Source: an uncultured Alphaproteobacteria bacterium
Lineage (GTDB): Bacteria; Pseudomonadota; Alphaproteobacteria; RF32; CAG-239
Direction: 5' to 3'
Assembly (NCBI GenBank): GCA_949542085.1
Contig: CATGXW010000007.1
Location: 1-11,916 of the forward strand
DNA: 11,916 bases
The notes under the pieces were generated by a model. The model had not been told where the DNA came from, ran no database searches, and was given only the letters and a program-made list of their open reading frames with translations. Shown here one piece after another: positions 1 through 6,986 of the stretch. Both the position numbers and the translations under genes were made by a program. Every line of letters starts with the position of its first letter. The first letter of the stretch is position 1.

Positions 1-1
1 C

Positions 2-766
2 AGTCGTTTGCACAATTGGGAAGATGACAGAATCAATGATATCGATATTGTGACAGACCATCATGATGAAGAAGATGATAATTTGGCCGAAGGGTTGTCC
101 CTGACATTACTGCGTGACGGGCGTGTGCCGATGCAGGCGAATTTGGATATCGGAAATTTTCAGATTAAAAATTTGGCGCAAGGGAGCTTGGATGGAGATG
201 CGACTAATAAAAAACAGATGGATAACGCCATCAAAAACCTAAAAGAATTGTTGACCGGCGTTATCAATTGTTCGGCGGTGCTGGGAGATATCAAAGCATC
301 GGCACAACAAAATGATCATGATAATTGGTTGCTGTGCGATGGACGAGAAGTCAACCGCAGTGATTATGCCGACTTGTATGCTGTTGTCGGTGATGCGTTT
401 GGCGCCGGTAATGAAGTGACCACATTTAATTTGCCCGATTGCCGTGGCGTTGTTTTACGCGGTTTGGATTGCGGGCGCGGATTTGACAGCGGACGTGTTT
501 TGGGCAGCTATCAGGGAGATAGTGTCGGTGAGCACCATCACTGGGTGGCTAATTCGGCGAACAGCGGTGGTAATAATGATATTTCTCCGGAAAAGACGTT
601 GACCGGTAACGGAACAGGCGAGTGGTACGGCGCTTATTTGCGCGGTTCGTCAGATCCGGCAACCGGCGGTAAATCAAGCGGCGTTAAAGGTGTTGAAAAT
701 GTCGTGGAGGAAACGCGGATGAAAAATGTGGCGATTAATTATTTTATTAAGGCAAAAAAGGAGTAA
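2..766 (+). CDS. Phage tail fibre protein with tail-collar domain (5' partial)
   Basis: Probable receptor-binding or short tail fibre protein of the prophage virion. The frame is open to the first base of the window. The first possible start inside is only a TTG at position 8, so the N-terminus probably lies upstream. Numbering from that TTG, an acidic, His/Asp-rich stretch (about 5-25) leads into the stalk motif LTLLRDGRVPMQANLDIGNF (about 32-51) followed by DATNKKQMD, a pattern typical of the fibre segment before a collar domain. The phage tail collar domain follows at about 92-151, with GDIKAS, WLLCDGREV, YADLYAVVGDAFG and FNLPDCRGVVLRG. GEHHHW (about 174-179) resembles the metal-binding His clusters of trimeric tail fibres; that role is inference. 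The end, KNVAINYFIKA, is the usual collar-fibre terminus. Its stop is 4 nt before the next gene, whose ribosome site lies inside this one. Confidence 0.85.
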   Translation, partial: SRLHNWEDDRINDIDIVTDHHDEEDDNLAEGLSLTLLRDGRVPMQANLDIGNFQIKNLAQGSLDGDATNKKQMDNAIKNLKELLTGVINCSAVLGDIKASAQQNDHDNWLLCDGREVNRSDYADLYAVVGDAFGAGNEVTTFNLPDCRGVVLRGLDCGRGFDSGRVLGSYQGDSVGEHHHWVANSANSGGNNDISPEKTLTGNGTGEWYGAYLRGSSDPATGGKSSGVKGVENVVEETRMKNVAINYFIKAKKE

Positions 767-770
767 GAAC

Positions 771-1127
771 ATGGCCGGACAAATGAGCAGAAATAAGATT
801 GTTGTCAGGAAGGGGGATAGTTTTGATATCGTTATGCAGTTTCGACATGGTGAGCTTCAACCGATGGACTTGAGTCAATGCCTTTTGAAAATGAGCGTGC
901 GGCGTCAAGATGGAGATTTATTGTTTACGAAAAGCGGCGAGGTGATTGATGTTTTATCCGGTAAAGCTCGTTTGAAATTGTTGCCTGACGATACGGATGT
1001 TGAACCGGGAGTTTATAAAACAGATATTCAACTAACATTGAAAAACGGGGATGTTCATACGGTATTTCCTCAGGAAATTAATCAGGTGGGGGTGTTTGTC
1101 GTGACAGAGGAGGTAACTCAATCATGA
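771..1127 (+). CDS. Small Ig-like phage tail/baseplate-associated protein
   Basis: A 118-residue protein of the tail cluster. ATG 771 is chosen over the longer frame from 726 because AAGGAG at 758-763 is ideally placed and the longer start would overlap the fibre gene. The protein is predicted to be all beta, with the layout VRKGDSFDIVMQF, then MDLSQCLLKMSVR, a G-rich turn, LKLLPDDTDVEPGVYKTDIQL and a closing VFVVTEEVT. This is the pattern of small immunoglobulin-like tail or baseplate domains (similar to the N-terminal domain of baseplate upper proteins). I infer a structural or adaptor role next to the fibre; no enzyme motif is visible. Its TGA overlaps the next ATG in an ATGA junction, so translation is probably coupled. 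Confidence 0.75.
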   Translation: MAGQMSRNKIVVRKGDSFDIVMQFRHGELQPMDLSQCLLKMSVRRQDGDLLFTKSGEVIDVLSGKARLKLLPDDTDVEPGVYKTDIQLTLKNGDVHTVFPQEINQVGVFVVTEEVTQS

Positions 1128-1900
1128 TGGTGGAAAGAAATACGGAAGTGGTTGTTTTGGAGAATGTGCCGGAACAGCCGATAGATGTTATTTTTCAGGA
1201 TGAGGTGCAGCTGGATATTAATGTGCCTCTTTTTTATATCAAGTCGGGAGAAGAGGAAATTCAGGCTTATGTTGATAAACAGGCTAAACCTCAGATTGAT
1301 GATTATGCCGCAGCGGTTTTTGCTGATTTTCGGGAAGAAATTGACGCGGAAGGTAAGAAAGCCAGCGATAAGGTTGCCGAGTATGTTACTGAAACGGCTT
1401 ATCCGGCGGTACAATCGTATGTTACAGATGTGGCTTGTCCTGCCGTACAAAGCTATGTTGCTCAGGAGATTGAGCCGGAACTAGTTGGTTTGGTTGATGC
1501 CGCCGCCGCATCTGTGACGGAAGCTGGAAATTATGCGGCCTTGGCGCAACAAAGCGCTCAGGCGGCGGCAACGCAGGCGGATGCTGCGGCCGGAAGCGAG
1601 GTCGGGGCATCTTCTTATGCGGCAGAGGCAGCCGTTAGTGCAATTGAAGCCGCGGATAAGTTATTGCAGGTTCAGGAAATTGCCGCTTCGATGGAAGCGG
1701 AAAATCTGGTGCATAAGAGCGGAGATGAAACGCTCGACGGGAACAAGATTTTTTTGCTTGCTCCGCAGATTCCGACGGTTGATGTTTCATCTAATGAAAC
1801 TTTTCCGGCGACGACAGCTTGGATCGGGCAAAAATTTCAGGTTGTTTCCTCGTTGCCGGAAGAACCGGATGAACATGTTTTTTATTTTGTTACGGAGTGA
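1124..1900 (+). CDS. Alanine-rich coiled-coil phage tail fibre/stalk protein
   Basis: A 258-residue structural protein. The start at 1124 overlaps the upstream stop by 4 nt and has AGAGGAGG at 1105-1112; ATG 1127 is an alternative. The N-terminus (about 1-40) looks beta-rich. A long Ala/Glu/Gln-rich helical part (about 45-192) follows. It contains a 12-residue tandem repeat (TAYPAVQSYV and VACPAVQSYV at about 91-112) and the AAxxA pattern of trimeric tail-fibre coiled coils. SGDETLDGNKIF (about 199-210) matches the 'SGdETitGnKtF' motif often found in tail fibres of proteobacterial phages. The C-terminus WIGQKFQVVSSLPEEPDEHVFYF resembles tail-fibre end modules. Function is inferred from these patterns and from its place between tail genes and lysis genes. 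Confidence 0.8.
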   Translation: MMVERNTEVVVLENVPEQPIDVIFQDEVQLDINVPLFYIKSGEEEIQAYVDKQAKPQIDDYAAAVFADFREEIDAEGKKASDKVAEYVTETAYPAVQSYVTDVACPAVQSYVAQEIEPELVGLVDAAAASVTEAGNYAALAQQSAQAAATQADAAAGSEVGASSYAAEAAVSAIEAADKLLQVQEIAASMEAENLVHKSGDETLDGNKIFLLAPQIPTVDVSSNETFPATTAWIGQKFQVVSSLPEEPDEHVFYFVTE

Positions 1901-1906
1901 GGAAAA

Positions 1907-2584
1907 ATGGGGGTGATGGCAAAAAAGTCCGAAATTTCCGCAGTGTATTATGGCGGGAATGAAGTTTCTGAAATTTATAAAGGTGAGCGGTTGGTGTATC
2001 AGAACAGGCCGAAAAAATGGTTGCATGTTACGCCTGTTTTGGCAACCTTGAGCAAAGCAACTTGGAATGCAACAACAGAGTATGGTGATTGTACCGGAAA
2101 TAAGGAATTTTACAGAGGCCAAACCGGATATCGGGTTATTCGGCAAACAGGAAGTATGGCCGGAAGTGACGCTGCGTGGTATGATGGTGATTTTTCATCA
2201 ACGCTGTACGATGTTTCGCGTATTTATCAGTCTAATATGAATCTCCTTATTCATGCGGGACCCGGTATTGATTTTCCGTCGCCCCGAGAAGTCTATGGTG
2301 TTTGTATAAAGTTGTCCGGAGCCGGTAATGATGTTTCACAGTTGGCACTTGCGGTACGTTATGCAAACGGTATCAGTGAAATAGTGAAGACATCCAATAG
2401 TTCTTTTAGTCGTAATATCGTCAAAAAGATGGTTTATTATTTTGATGAGCCGGCATTGGTTTCATCGATTATTATGACCAGATGGAGCACGGTTCTTACC
2501 GCTGTGTCCAGATGTGGCGTATATATCTTGGTAAAGGAAGGAGATATTGATTATGCAGATATTCCCGGTGATGAAATCGATTAG
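1907..2584 (+). CDS. Phage tail-tip-like protein of unknown function
   Basis: A 225-residue protein. Two near starts are possible, ATG 1907 and ATG 1916 (MAKKSEIS); GGAG at 1894-1897 and GAGG at 1899-1902 favour 1907. The N-terminus carries two short degenerate repeats, AVYYGGNEVSE and IYKGERLVYQ (about 12-32). They match the 'xxIYlGxxxVxxIYxGxxxVy' motif found at the start of many phage tail and fibre-associated proteins. The rest is a beta-rich globular region with many Tyr, Ser and Gly and four Cys, without a motif I recognise. It lies 6 nt after the fibre gene and 11 nt before the endolysin, so it is co-transcribed. A virion surface or attachment role is inference. Confidence 0.65.
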   Translation: MGVMAKKSEISAVYYGGNEVSEIYKGERLVYQNRPKKWLHVTPVLATLSKATWNATTEYGDCTGNKEFYRGQTGYRVIRQTGSMAGSDAAWYDGDFSSTLYDVSRIYQSNMNLLIHAGPGIDFPSPREVYGVCIKLSGAGNDVSQLALAVRYANGISEIVKTSNSSFSRNIVKKMVYYFDEPALVSSIIMTRWSTVLTAVSRCGVYILVKEGDIDYADIPGDEID

Positions 2585-2595
2585 GAGTAAGGAAA

Positions 2596-3033
2596 ATGAA
2601 CAAGGGTGATGATATTGATATTTTGGCGCGGACAATTTATGGGGAAGCGCGAGGAGAAAACCGTAGCGGAAAAATCGCCGTGGCCAATGTGGTGATGAAT
2701 CGGATTAAGTTTCGAAAACAGGCGGGGTATAAAATTGTGAACGGGCATCGTTTGCTTAGTGTGGCAGAGACTTGTTTGAAGCCGTTTCAATTTTCGTGTT
2801 GGCTTGATAGTGATGCGAATAAAAAGGTGATAGAAACAGTCGGAGCGGATAATGCCGTTTATCGGGAATGTTTGGCGATTGCAAGTGACGCAGTGCGACA
2901 GCGATTGGTTGATGTTACTTACGGAGCGACACATTACTACAATCCGCAGGGATGTTCTTGTCCTTCTTTTGCAAAAGGAAAGACACCGTGCGTGATTATC
3001 GGAAATCATTATTTTTTTAATGATATTGAATAG
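2596..3033 (+). CDS. SleB-family cell wall hydrolase (phage endolysin)
   Basis: A 145-residue peptidoglycan hydrolase of the SleB/Hydrolase_2 family, here almost certainly the phage endolysin. Visible motifs are ARTIYGEARGE (11-21, with the likely catalytic Glu17), AVANVVMNRIK (28-38), SVAETCLKPFQFSCW (55-69), ATHYYNP (111-117) and a final GNHYFF. The family cleaves glycan strands as lytic transglycosylases or amidases; which bond is cut here cannot be told. There is no signal peptide, so it should depend on a holin for release, and a holin-like gene is next. AAGGAAA before ATG 2596 supports the start, and GGAG follows directly on the preceding stop codon. The protein consists of the catalytic domain only, with no cell-wall-binding module, which is usual for Gram-negative phages. 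Confidence 0.88.
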   Translation: MNKGDDIDILARTIYGEARGENRSGKIAVANVVMNRIKFRKQAGYKIVNGHRLLSVAETCLKPFQFSCWLDSDANKKVIETVGADNAVYRECLAIASDAVRQRLVDVTYGATHYYNPQGCSCPSFAKGKTPCVIIGNHYFFNDIE

Positions 3034-3042
3034 GAGGCGAAG

Positions 3043-3387
3043 ATGCTCAAGGAAATAAAAGATCTTGCCGCTGATTTTGGTTTTATCGGATTAGTGTTCG
3101 GGATTTTGTCTTTGATTATCCGTCCGGCAAAGCCTTGGTTGGAAAATGTGAAGGAAGTTGCCGCTTCCGTAACGTTGGCGATTGTTATCGGATTGCTTCT
3201 GCGCGATACGGGATTGGGGGATACGACCATTTACGGGATTATCGGCGGTTGTTCTTGTTTTGCGCGTACTATATTTGACGGAGTGGGACGATTGTTGACG
3301 CATGTTTGCGAAAAGCCGTTGTTTTATGTGTCGCGTGTCGTAAGTTTTGTCAGAGGAGCAGAAACGCATGATTGCAACAAAGATTAA
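3043..3387 (+). CDS. Holin-like phage membrane protein
   Basis: A 114-residue protein with about three hydrophobic segments: FGFIGLVFGILSLII (12-26), VAASVTLAIVIGLLL (39-53) and TIYGIIGGCSCFA (61-73), then a basic C-terminal tail. Size, segment number and position directly after the endolysin fit a holin, which would form inner-membrane lesions that let the hydrolase reach peptidoglycan. I do not recognise a specific holin family. The endolysin stop overlaps the Shine-Dalgarno site (TAGGAGG, 3031-3037), which indicates translational coupling. The last 20 nt overlap the next gene. Holin identity is inference from topology and context. Confidence 0.7.
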   Translation: MLKEIKDLAADFGFIGLVFGILSLIIRPAKPWLENVKEVAASVTLAIVIGLLLRDTGLGDTTIYGIIGGCSCFARTIFDGVGRLLTHVCEKPLFYVSRVVSFVRGAETHDCNKD

Positions 3388-3643
3388 GACGCTTTTGGGT
3401 AATGGTTTTGTCTGGGGTGTTATCGCTTTGCTATTGTGGTTATGGAGCGAGAGGCGGGTTGAGGAAGCCCGCCTTTTGGCTCGGGCAGAATGTCAGCGGC
3501 AAGTGGCGGAACAAGCGCAAAAAAGCGCGGAACAGAAAAACAAAAGGATAACAAAAAATGCTCAACAAAAACTTGAAATTTTATCTGGCGGCGATGTGGG
3601 GTTTGACATTTTGCTTGAGCTCATGCGCTCGGGAAAAATGTGA
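3368..3643 (+). CDS. Rz-like inner-membrane spanin (i-spanin)
   Basis: A 91-residue protein. ATG 3368 is chosen because GAGGAG (3353-3358) lies 9 nt upstream; an in-frame TTG at 3347 would put the ribosome site inside the gene. The N-terminus is a single membrane anchor (VWGVIALLLWLWS, 15-27) followed by a charged helix rich in Glu, Arg, Gln and Ala (28-75) that should be periplasmic and coiled coil. This is the architecture of Rz inner-membrane spanins. The following gene starts at 3558 in the +1 frame inside this gene and encodes a lipoprotein, which is the classic overlapping Rz/Rz1 layout. Together they should bridge and fuse inner and outer membranes in the last step of phage lysis. Confidence 0.75.
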   Translation: MIATKIKTLLGNGFVWGVIALLLWLWSERRVEEARLLARAECQRQVAEQAQKSAEQKNKRITKNAQQKLEILSGGDVGFDILLELMRSGKM

Positions 3644-3791
3644 GTGCCAAGTTTATGCTCCGTATCCGAAAGCCGGAGAAAAAGTGGCAACCGAACTGGA
3701 CAGGCTTTGTCGTCCGCGAGAGCTTTGCGCGGAAACCGGAAAATGGCTTGAACGTTTGCACCGCACGAATTTAGCAAACAAAGTTTACTAA
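3558..3791 (+). CDS. Rz1-like outer-membrane lipoprotein spanin (o-spanin)
   Basis: A 77-residue lipoprotein. A lipoprotein signal peptide with basic start MLNKNLK, hydrophobic core and lipobox LSSC (20-23) predicts cleavage before Cys23. The +2 residue is Ala, not Asp, so outer-membrane sorting is expected. The mature part is about 55 residues, with a short CxCxxYAPYP segment near the lipid anchor and a Cys-containing helical end (Cys28, Cys30, Cys51, Cys57). It starts with AAGGA at 3544-3548, 9 nt upstream. Its first 86 nt (3558-3643) are also coding for the Rz-like protein in another frame. This overlap plus lipobox is the strongest sign that the pair is a two-component spanin. It is the last gene of the phage cluster and has no visible terminator after it. 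Confidence 0.78.
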   Translation: MLNKNLKFYLAAMWGLTFCLSSCAREKCECQVYAPYPKAGEKVATELDRLCRPRELCAETGKWLERLHRTNLANKVY

Positions 3792-3813
3792 GTGGTTGTG
3801 GGGCGGCGTTTGG

Positions 3814-6111
3814 TTAAAAGTCATCGTCAACTTTTGTCAGATAATTGGCCATGACTTTTTTCCGGCCGCTGTTTTCAAAAAATACGTCAAGCTTGTTTCC
3901 TTCGGCGCCAAGGACTTTGCCATAGCCGAAATCTTCATGGAAGACTTTTGTTCCGATTATACTTGCATGAACAGATTTATGATTAGTACTCCGATAGTCG
4001 TCGCGATAAGAACTGTTGCCATAGGACACCTCGTCATCATTGTAATTGTGGTATGAATTTCTTTTGGTATAGTTATTTTGCGAGTAAGAAGTATTACCAT
4101 AGAAATTAGTGCATTTATTACAAATTTCAATATTAGCAGGTGGCAGTTCATTAATAAACCGAGAGGGGAGGTTATTTTGCCATTGTCCGTAAACTCGGCG
4201 ATTGTGAGCTATGGAGATGTATAGTTTTTTACGAGCGCGGGTGATTGCAACGTAAGCCAGTCGGCGTTCTTCCTCCAAAGCTTCACTGCCGCCTTCATCA
4301 AGAGCCCGTTGGTGCGGAAACAGGCTTTCCTCCCAACCGGGGAGGAAAACAATGTCAAATTCAAGACCTTTGGCAGAGTGGAGAGTCATTAAGGTGACTT
4401 TGTTGTCATTGGTCATGTCGTCTTTGTCCATTACCAGACTGACATGTTCCATAAAGTCCGCCAGTGTCGGATATTTGTCGCTATCGCCCATGACGTTGAC
4501 GAGTTCTTTCAGGTTCTCCAGACGTCCGGGGGCTTCAACCGACTTATCCATTTTCAGCATATCAATATAGCCTGAATCTTCCAAAATCTGGTCAGCCAGT
4601 TCGTTGGGGGTGACGGCATTAAGCATTTTGCGCCATTCGGCAAAGTTATCCATTAGTTTAGTCAGGGATGATTTGGCTTTTCCGCTCACGGCTCCTTCAT
4701 TTAAGAGTTTTTCAATGGCCATGTAAAGAGAAACGCCGCTGTGACGGGCTTCGTCCCGAAATTTTTCAACTGATTTGGCGCCGATGCCGCGTGCCGGTTT
4801 GTTGATAATCCGTTCCAGAGCCAAGTCATCATGCGGTTGCAGGACGACGCGAAAATAGGCCAGAGCATCACGGATTTCTGCTCGTTCATAGAATTTGAGA
4901 CCGCCTATAACCTGATAAGGGATGGCTTCGGACATGAATTTTTCTTCAAATTCGCGAGTTTGAGCAGCGGTGCGAACCAAAACGGCCATATCGGAATATT
5001 GGAATCTTTGGCGGGTCTGGGCTTCAATCTCATCAACTGTGTATTGCGCTTCTTCTTCACCGTTATAAGTGCTGACGACTTTTATTTTGCAGTTTTCGCA
5101 TTGGCAGGCCGGAGAGTTCTCTGCAACTTTGAGCGTTTTTCCCAGACGTCCCTGATTGTGGCTGATGAGACAGGAGGCGGCAGCCAAAATGTTTGCCGTA
5201 GAACGGTAGTTGCGTTCCAGACGGATGGTTTTGGCATCTGGAAAATCTTTGCTGAAACGGAGGATGTTTTCGATTTCGGCGCCGCGCCAAGAATAGATGG
5301 ATTGATCATCATCGCCGACACAGCACAAATTGCGGTATTTTTGACAGAGAAGACGGATGAGCAGGTATTGGGTGACGTTGGTGTCTTGATACTCGTCGAC
5401 CATGATGTATTTGAAACGGTTTTGATATTTTTCGAGAATATCGCTGTGACTCATGAGGATGGTCAGCGCGTGCAAAATGATATCGCCAAAGTCAACGCAA
5501 TTTAGTTCTATCAGGCGGGCTTGATATCGCTGATAGAGGTGGGTTGTGATGTTTTCCTTGAAATCATGGCCGATTTTGTCGACGGTCAGGCCTTTGTCTT
5601 TCCAGCGGCCGATTTTGTCAAGAACCTCTTGGGGTGCGTATTTTTGCGTATCAATATTATCCGCTTCCATCAGTTGTTTAATCAGGCGTTTTTGGTCGTC
5701 TTCGCCGAGGATGGTAAAGTTTGAGTTGAGGCCGACCAGTTCGGCATGGTTGCGCAGGATTTTGACGCAAATGCTGTGAAATGTTCCCAGCCAGACGGAA
5801 TTAGCCATGGCACCGATCATCCCTTCAACACGTTCTTTCATCTCACGGGCGGCGCGGTTAGTAAATGTGACAACCAAACATTCCCAAGGGTTGGCTTTGT
5901 GTTGCTGGAGGATATAAGCCAGTCTGGTGGTCAGAACTTTGGTTTTGCCGGTGCCGGCGCCTGACAGAACCAAAATAGGACCTTCGGTTGTTTTTACCGC
6001 TTCTTTTTGTTCCGGATTGAGAACGTCAAGCCATGCACAGGTCGGCATCAGGCTTGAGATGTTATCATAAACAGGGGCGGTATTGTCGTTCAAATCAAAT
6101 ATATCATCCAT
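3814..6111 (-). CDS. uvrD: UvrD/PcrA-type ATP-dependent DNA helicase
   Basis: A 765-residue superfamily 1A 3'-5' DNA helicase acting in nucleotide excision and mismatch repair and in removing proteins from DNA. All core motifs are present: Q-motif LNPEQ (31-35), Walker A GAGTGKT (51-57), motif Ia TFTNRAAREM (82-91), DEYQDT (239-244), GDDDQSIYSWRGA (266-278), LERNYRS (298-304), LHSAKGLEFD (577-586) and VAITRARKKL (621-630). The C-terminus (about 718-760) has the PcrA/UvrD Tudor-like tail (VFHEDFGYGKVL, VFFENSGRKKV), known in the family to bind RNA polymerase. An Asn/Tyr/Ser-rich, probably disordered linker lies at about 672-713. CQCENC (336-341) and CNKC (664-667) are uncommon Cys clusters. 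uvrD and pcrA names are interchangeable here. It is convergent with the phage cluster and divergent from the TPR gene. Confidence 0.95.
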   Translation of the reverse strand: MDDIFDLNDNTAPVYDNISSLMPTCAWLDVLNPEQKEAVKTTEGPILVLSGAGTGKTKVLTTRLAYILQQHKANPWECLVVTFTNRAAREMKERVEGMIGAMANSVWLGTFHSICVKILRNHAELVGLNSNFTILGEDDQKRLIKQLMEADNIDTQKYAPQEVLDKIGRWKDKGLTVDKIGHDFKENITTHLYQRYQARLIELNCVDFGDIILHALTILMSHSDILEKYQNRFKYIMVDEYQDTNVTQYLLIRLLCQKYRNLCCVGDDDQSIYSWRGAEIENILRFSKDFPDAKTIRLERNYRSTANILAAASCLISHNQGRLGKTLKVAENSPACQCENCKIKVVSTYNGEEEAQYTVDEIEAQTRQRFQYSDMAVLVRTAAQTREFEEKFMSEAIPYQVIGGLKFYERAEIRDALAYFRVVLQPHDDLALERIINKPARGIGAKSVEKFRDEARHSGVSLYMAIEKLLNEGAVSGKAKSSLTKLMDNFAEWRKMLNAVTPNELADQILEDSGYIDMLKMDKSVEAPGRLENLKELVNVMGDSDKYPTLADFMEHVSLVMDKDDMTNDNKVTLMTLHSAKGLEFDIVFLPGWEESLFPHQRALDEGGSEALEEERRLAYVAITRARKKLYISIAHNRRVYGQWQNNLPSRFINELPPANIEICNKCTNFYGNTSYSQNNYTKRNSYHNYNDDEVSYGNSSYRDDYRSTNHKSVHASIIGTKVFHEDFGYGKVLGAEGNKLDVFFENSGRKKVMANYLTKVDDDF

Positions 6112-6188
6112 AGCTAATCTTCTGCTTGTTTTTTTTATCCTGACGCCATATATATATTATAAATGGAACGTTGAAAAGGAGAATTTTT
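6112..6188. promoter_or_regulatory. Divergent promoter region between uvrD and the TPR-moxR operon
   Basis: The 77-nt spacer between two divergent starts is very AT-rich in its middle (6148-6164). On the - strand a perfect TATAAT reads from 6161 to 6156 in the direction of uvrD, but its best -35 (TTCTCC, 16-nt spacer) is poor and lies over the ribosome site of the other gene. On the + strand AT-rich hexamers such as TATATA and TATAAA exist with only weak -35 matches. AAGGAGA at 6176-6182 is the ribosome site for ATG 6189. Transcription of both genes must start here, but I cannot fix exact promoters. Confidence 0.35.
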
Positions 6189-6986
6189 ATGCCGAGAACA
6201 AGTCAGGGGAAATTTGTGACCGAAGCGTCAAAAGTTTTTCAGAAGGCAGATGATTTTTGGCGTGCCGGAAGCTATGAGGAAGCGCGCCAGAACTATGGAA
6301 AAGCCGCCGGTTTGTATCACGAGCGCGATGATGTCGAAGGCGAGGCTTTTGCTTTGTTCAGACTGGGCGAATTGGAGCTGAGCCTAGATAATTTTGAGGC
6401 CGCGGACAAGGCTTTGAAGGCAGCCGCCGCTTTGGTCGAACATACTGATTATGCGCAGAATACCTATGGCGAGATTTTGATAAAAACGGCGCAACTTGAC
6501 GTTGCCAGAGGAAATTTGGCTCAGGCTCGGACTTATTTGAAAAAAGCGAAGAGCGTTTTGGCGGCGATTGATAATCGCGATTTGTTGGGAGAGGTTTTTG
6601 AGCAGGAAGCTTATATTGCTTTGTTGGAGGAACGGGAGACCGATGCCTTGTCTGCTTATCGCAAAGCGGCCGATTTGTTCAGAAATGACGGTACGGGACT
6701 GAAAGAAGCTTCCACATTGCGGGCAATTGCCAGAATTGAGATGAAGCATAAAAATTATGATGAAGCGCATGATGTTTTGGAGCGTTGCCGTAATTTGTAT
6801 CGTGAGAACGGCGATTTACTCGGCGAGGCTTCCGCATTGTCGGCAATCGGTTGTCTGCGCTATATTATTCGGGATATCGCCAATGCCCGTAAGGCTTTGA
6901 TGAAGTCTGTTTATCTTTATGGCAAAGTGTCTCATCATTATGCTCAGGCCGAATCGCTGCTTTATTTGGCAGGAAGGCGATTTTGA
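6189..6986 (+). CDS. TPR-repeat protein, probably truncated by a frameshift
   Basis: A 265-residue tetratricopeptide-repeat protein. ATG 6189 has AAGGAGA 6 nt upstream; an in-frame TTG at 6171 would place that site inside the gene. Helical repeats follow one another from about residue 14: ADDFWRAGSYEEARQNYGKA, ALFRLGELELSLDNFEAADK, LIKTAQLDVARGNLAQARTY, ALSAYRKAADLF, STLRAIARIEMKHKNYDEAH and ALSAIGCLRYIIRDIANARK. No signal peptide is seen, so it is probably a cytoplasmic scaffold. The last repeat breaks off as AESLLYLAGRRF-stop, and its second half (EGDFERAKAHYKQSIDLF) is found at once in the +1 frame (see next entry). The gene therefore appears shifted. It heads an operon with a MoxR ATPase and a DUF58 protein and may assist their work; that is inference. 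Confidence 0.8.
   Translation: MPRTSQGKFVTEASKVFQKADDFWRAGSYEEARQNYGKAAGLYHERDDVEGEAFALFRLGELELSLDNFEAADKALKAAAALVEHTDYAQNTYGEILIKTAQLDVARGNLAQARTYLKKAKSVLAAIDNRDLLGEVFEQEAYIALLEERETDALSAYRKAADLFRNDGTGLKEASTLRAIARIEMKHKNYDEAHDVLERCRNLYRENGDLLGEASALSAIGCLRYIIRDIANARKALMKSVYLYGKVSHHYAQAESLLYLAGRRF

Noticed and set aside
1118..1450. 110-residue open frame on the - strand over the coiled-coil fibre gene
   Set aside because: Antisense shadow of a well supported gene; no start signal and no motif.
1533..1916. Arg-rich + strand frame within the fibre gene
   Set aside because: Arg/Met-rich composition from reading Ala- and Glu-rich codons out of frame; no ribosome site.
3780..3830. Prophage attachment site or tRNA remnant at the right border
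   Set aside because: I found no tRNA-like fold or repeat here; one end alone cannot define an att core.
4831..5505. 224-residue open frame on the + strand inside uvrD
   Set aside because: It lies fully antisense to conserved helicase motifs, has no ribosome site or domain, and its residues mirror the uvrD codon pattern.
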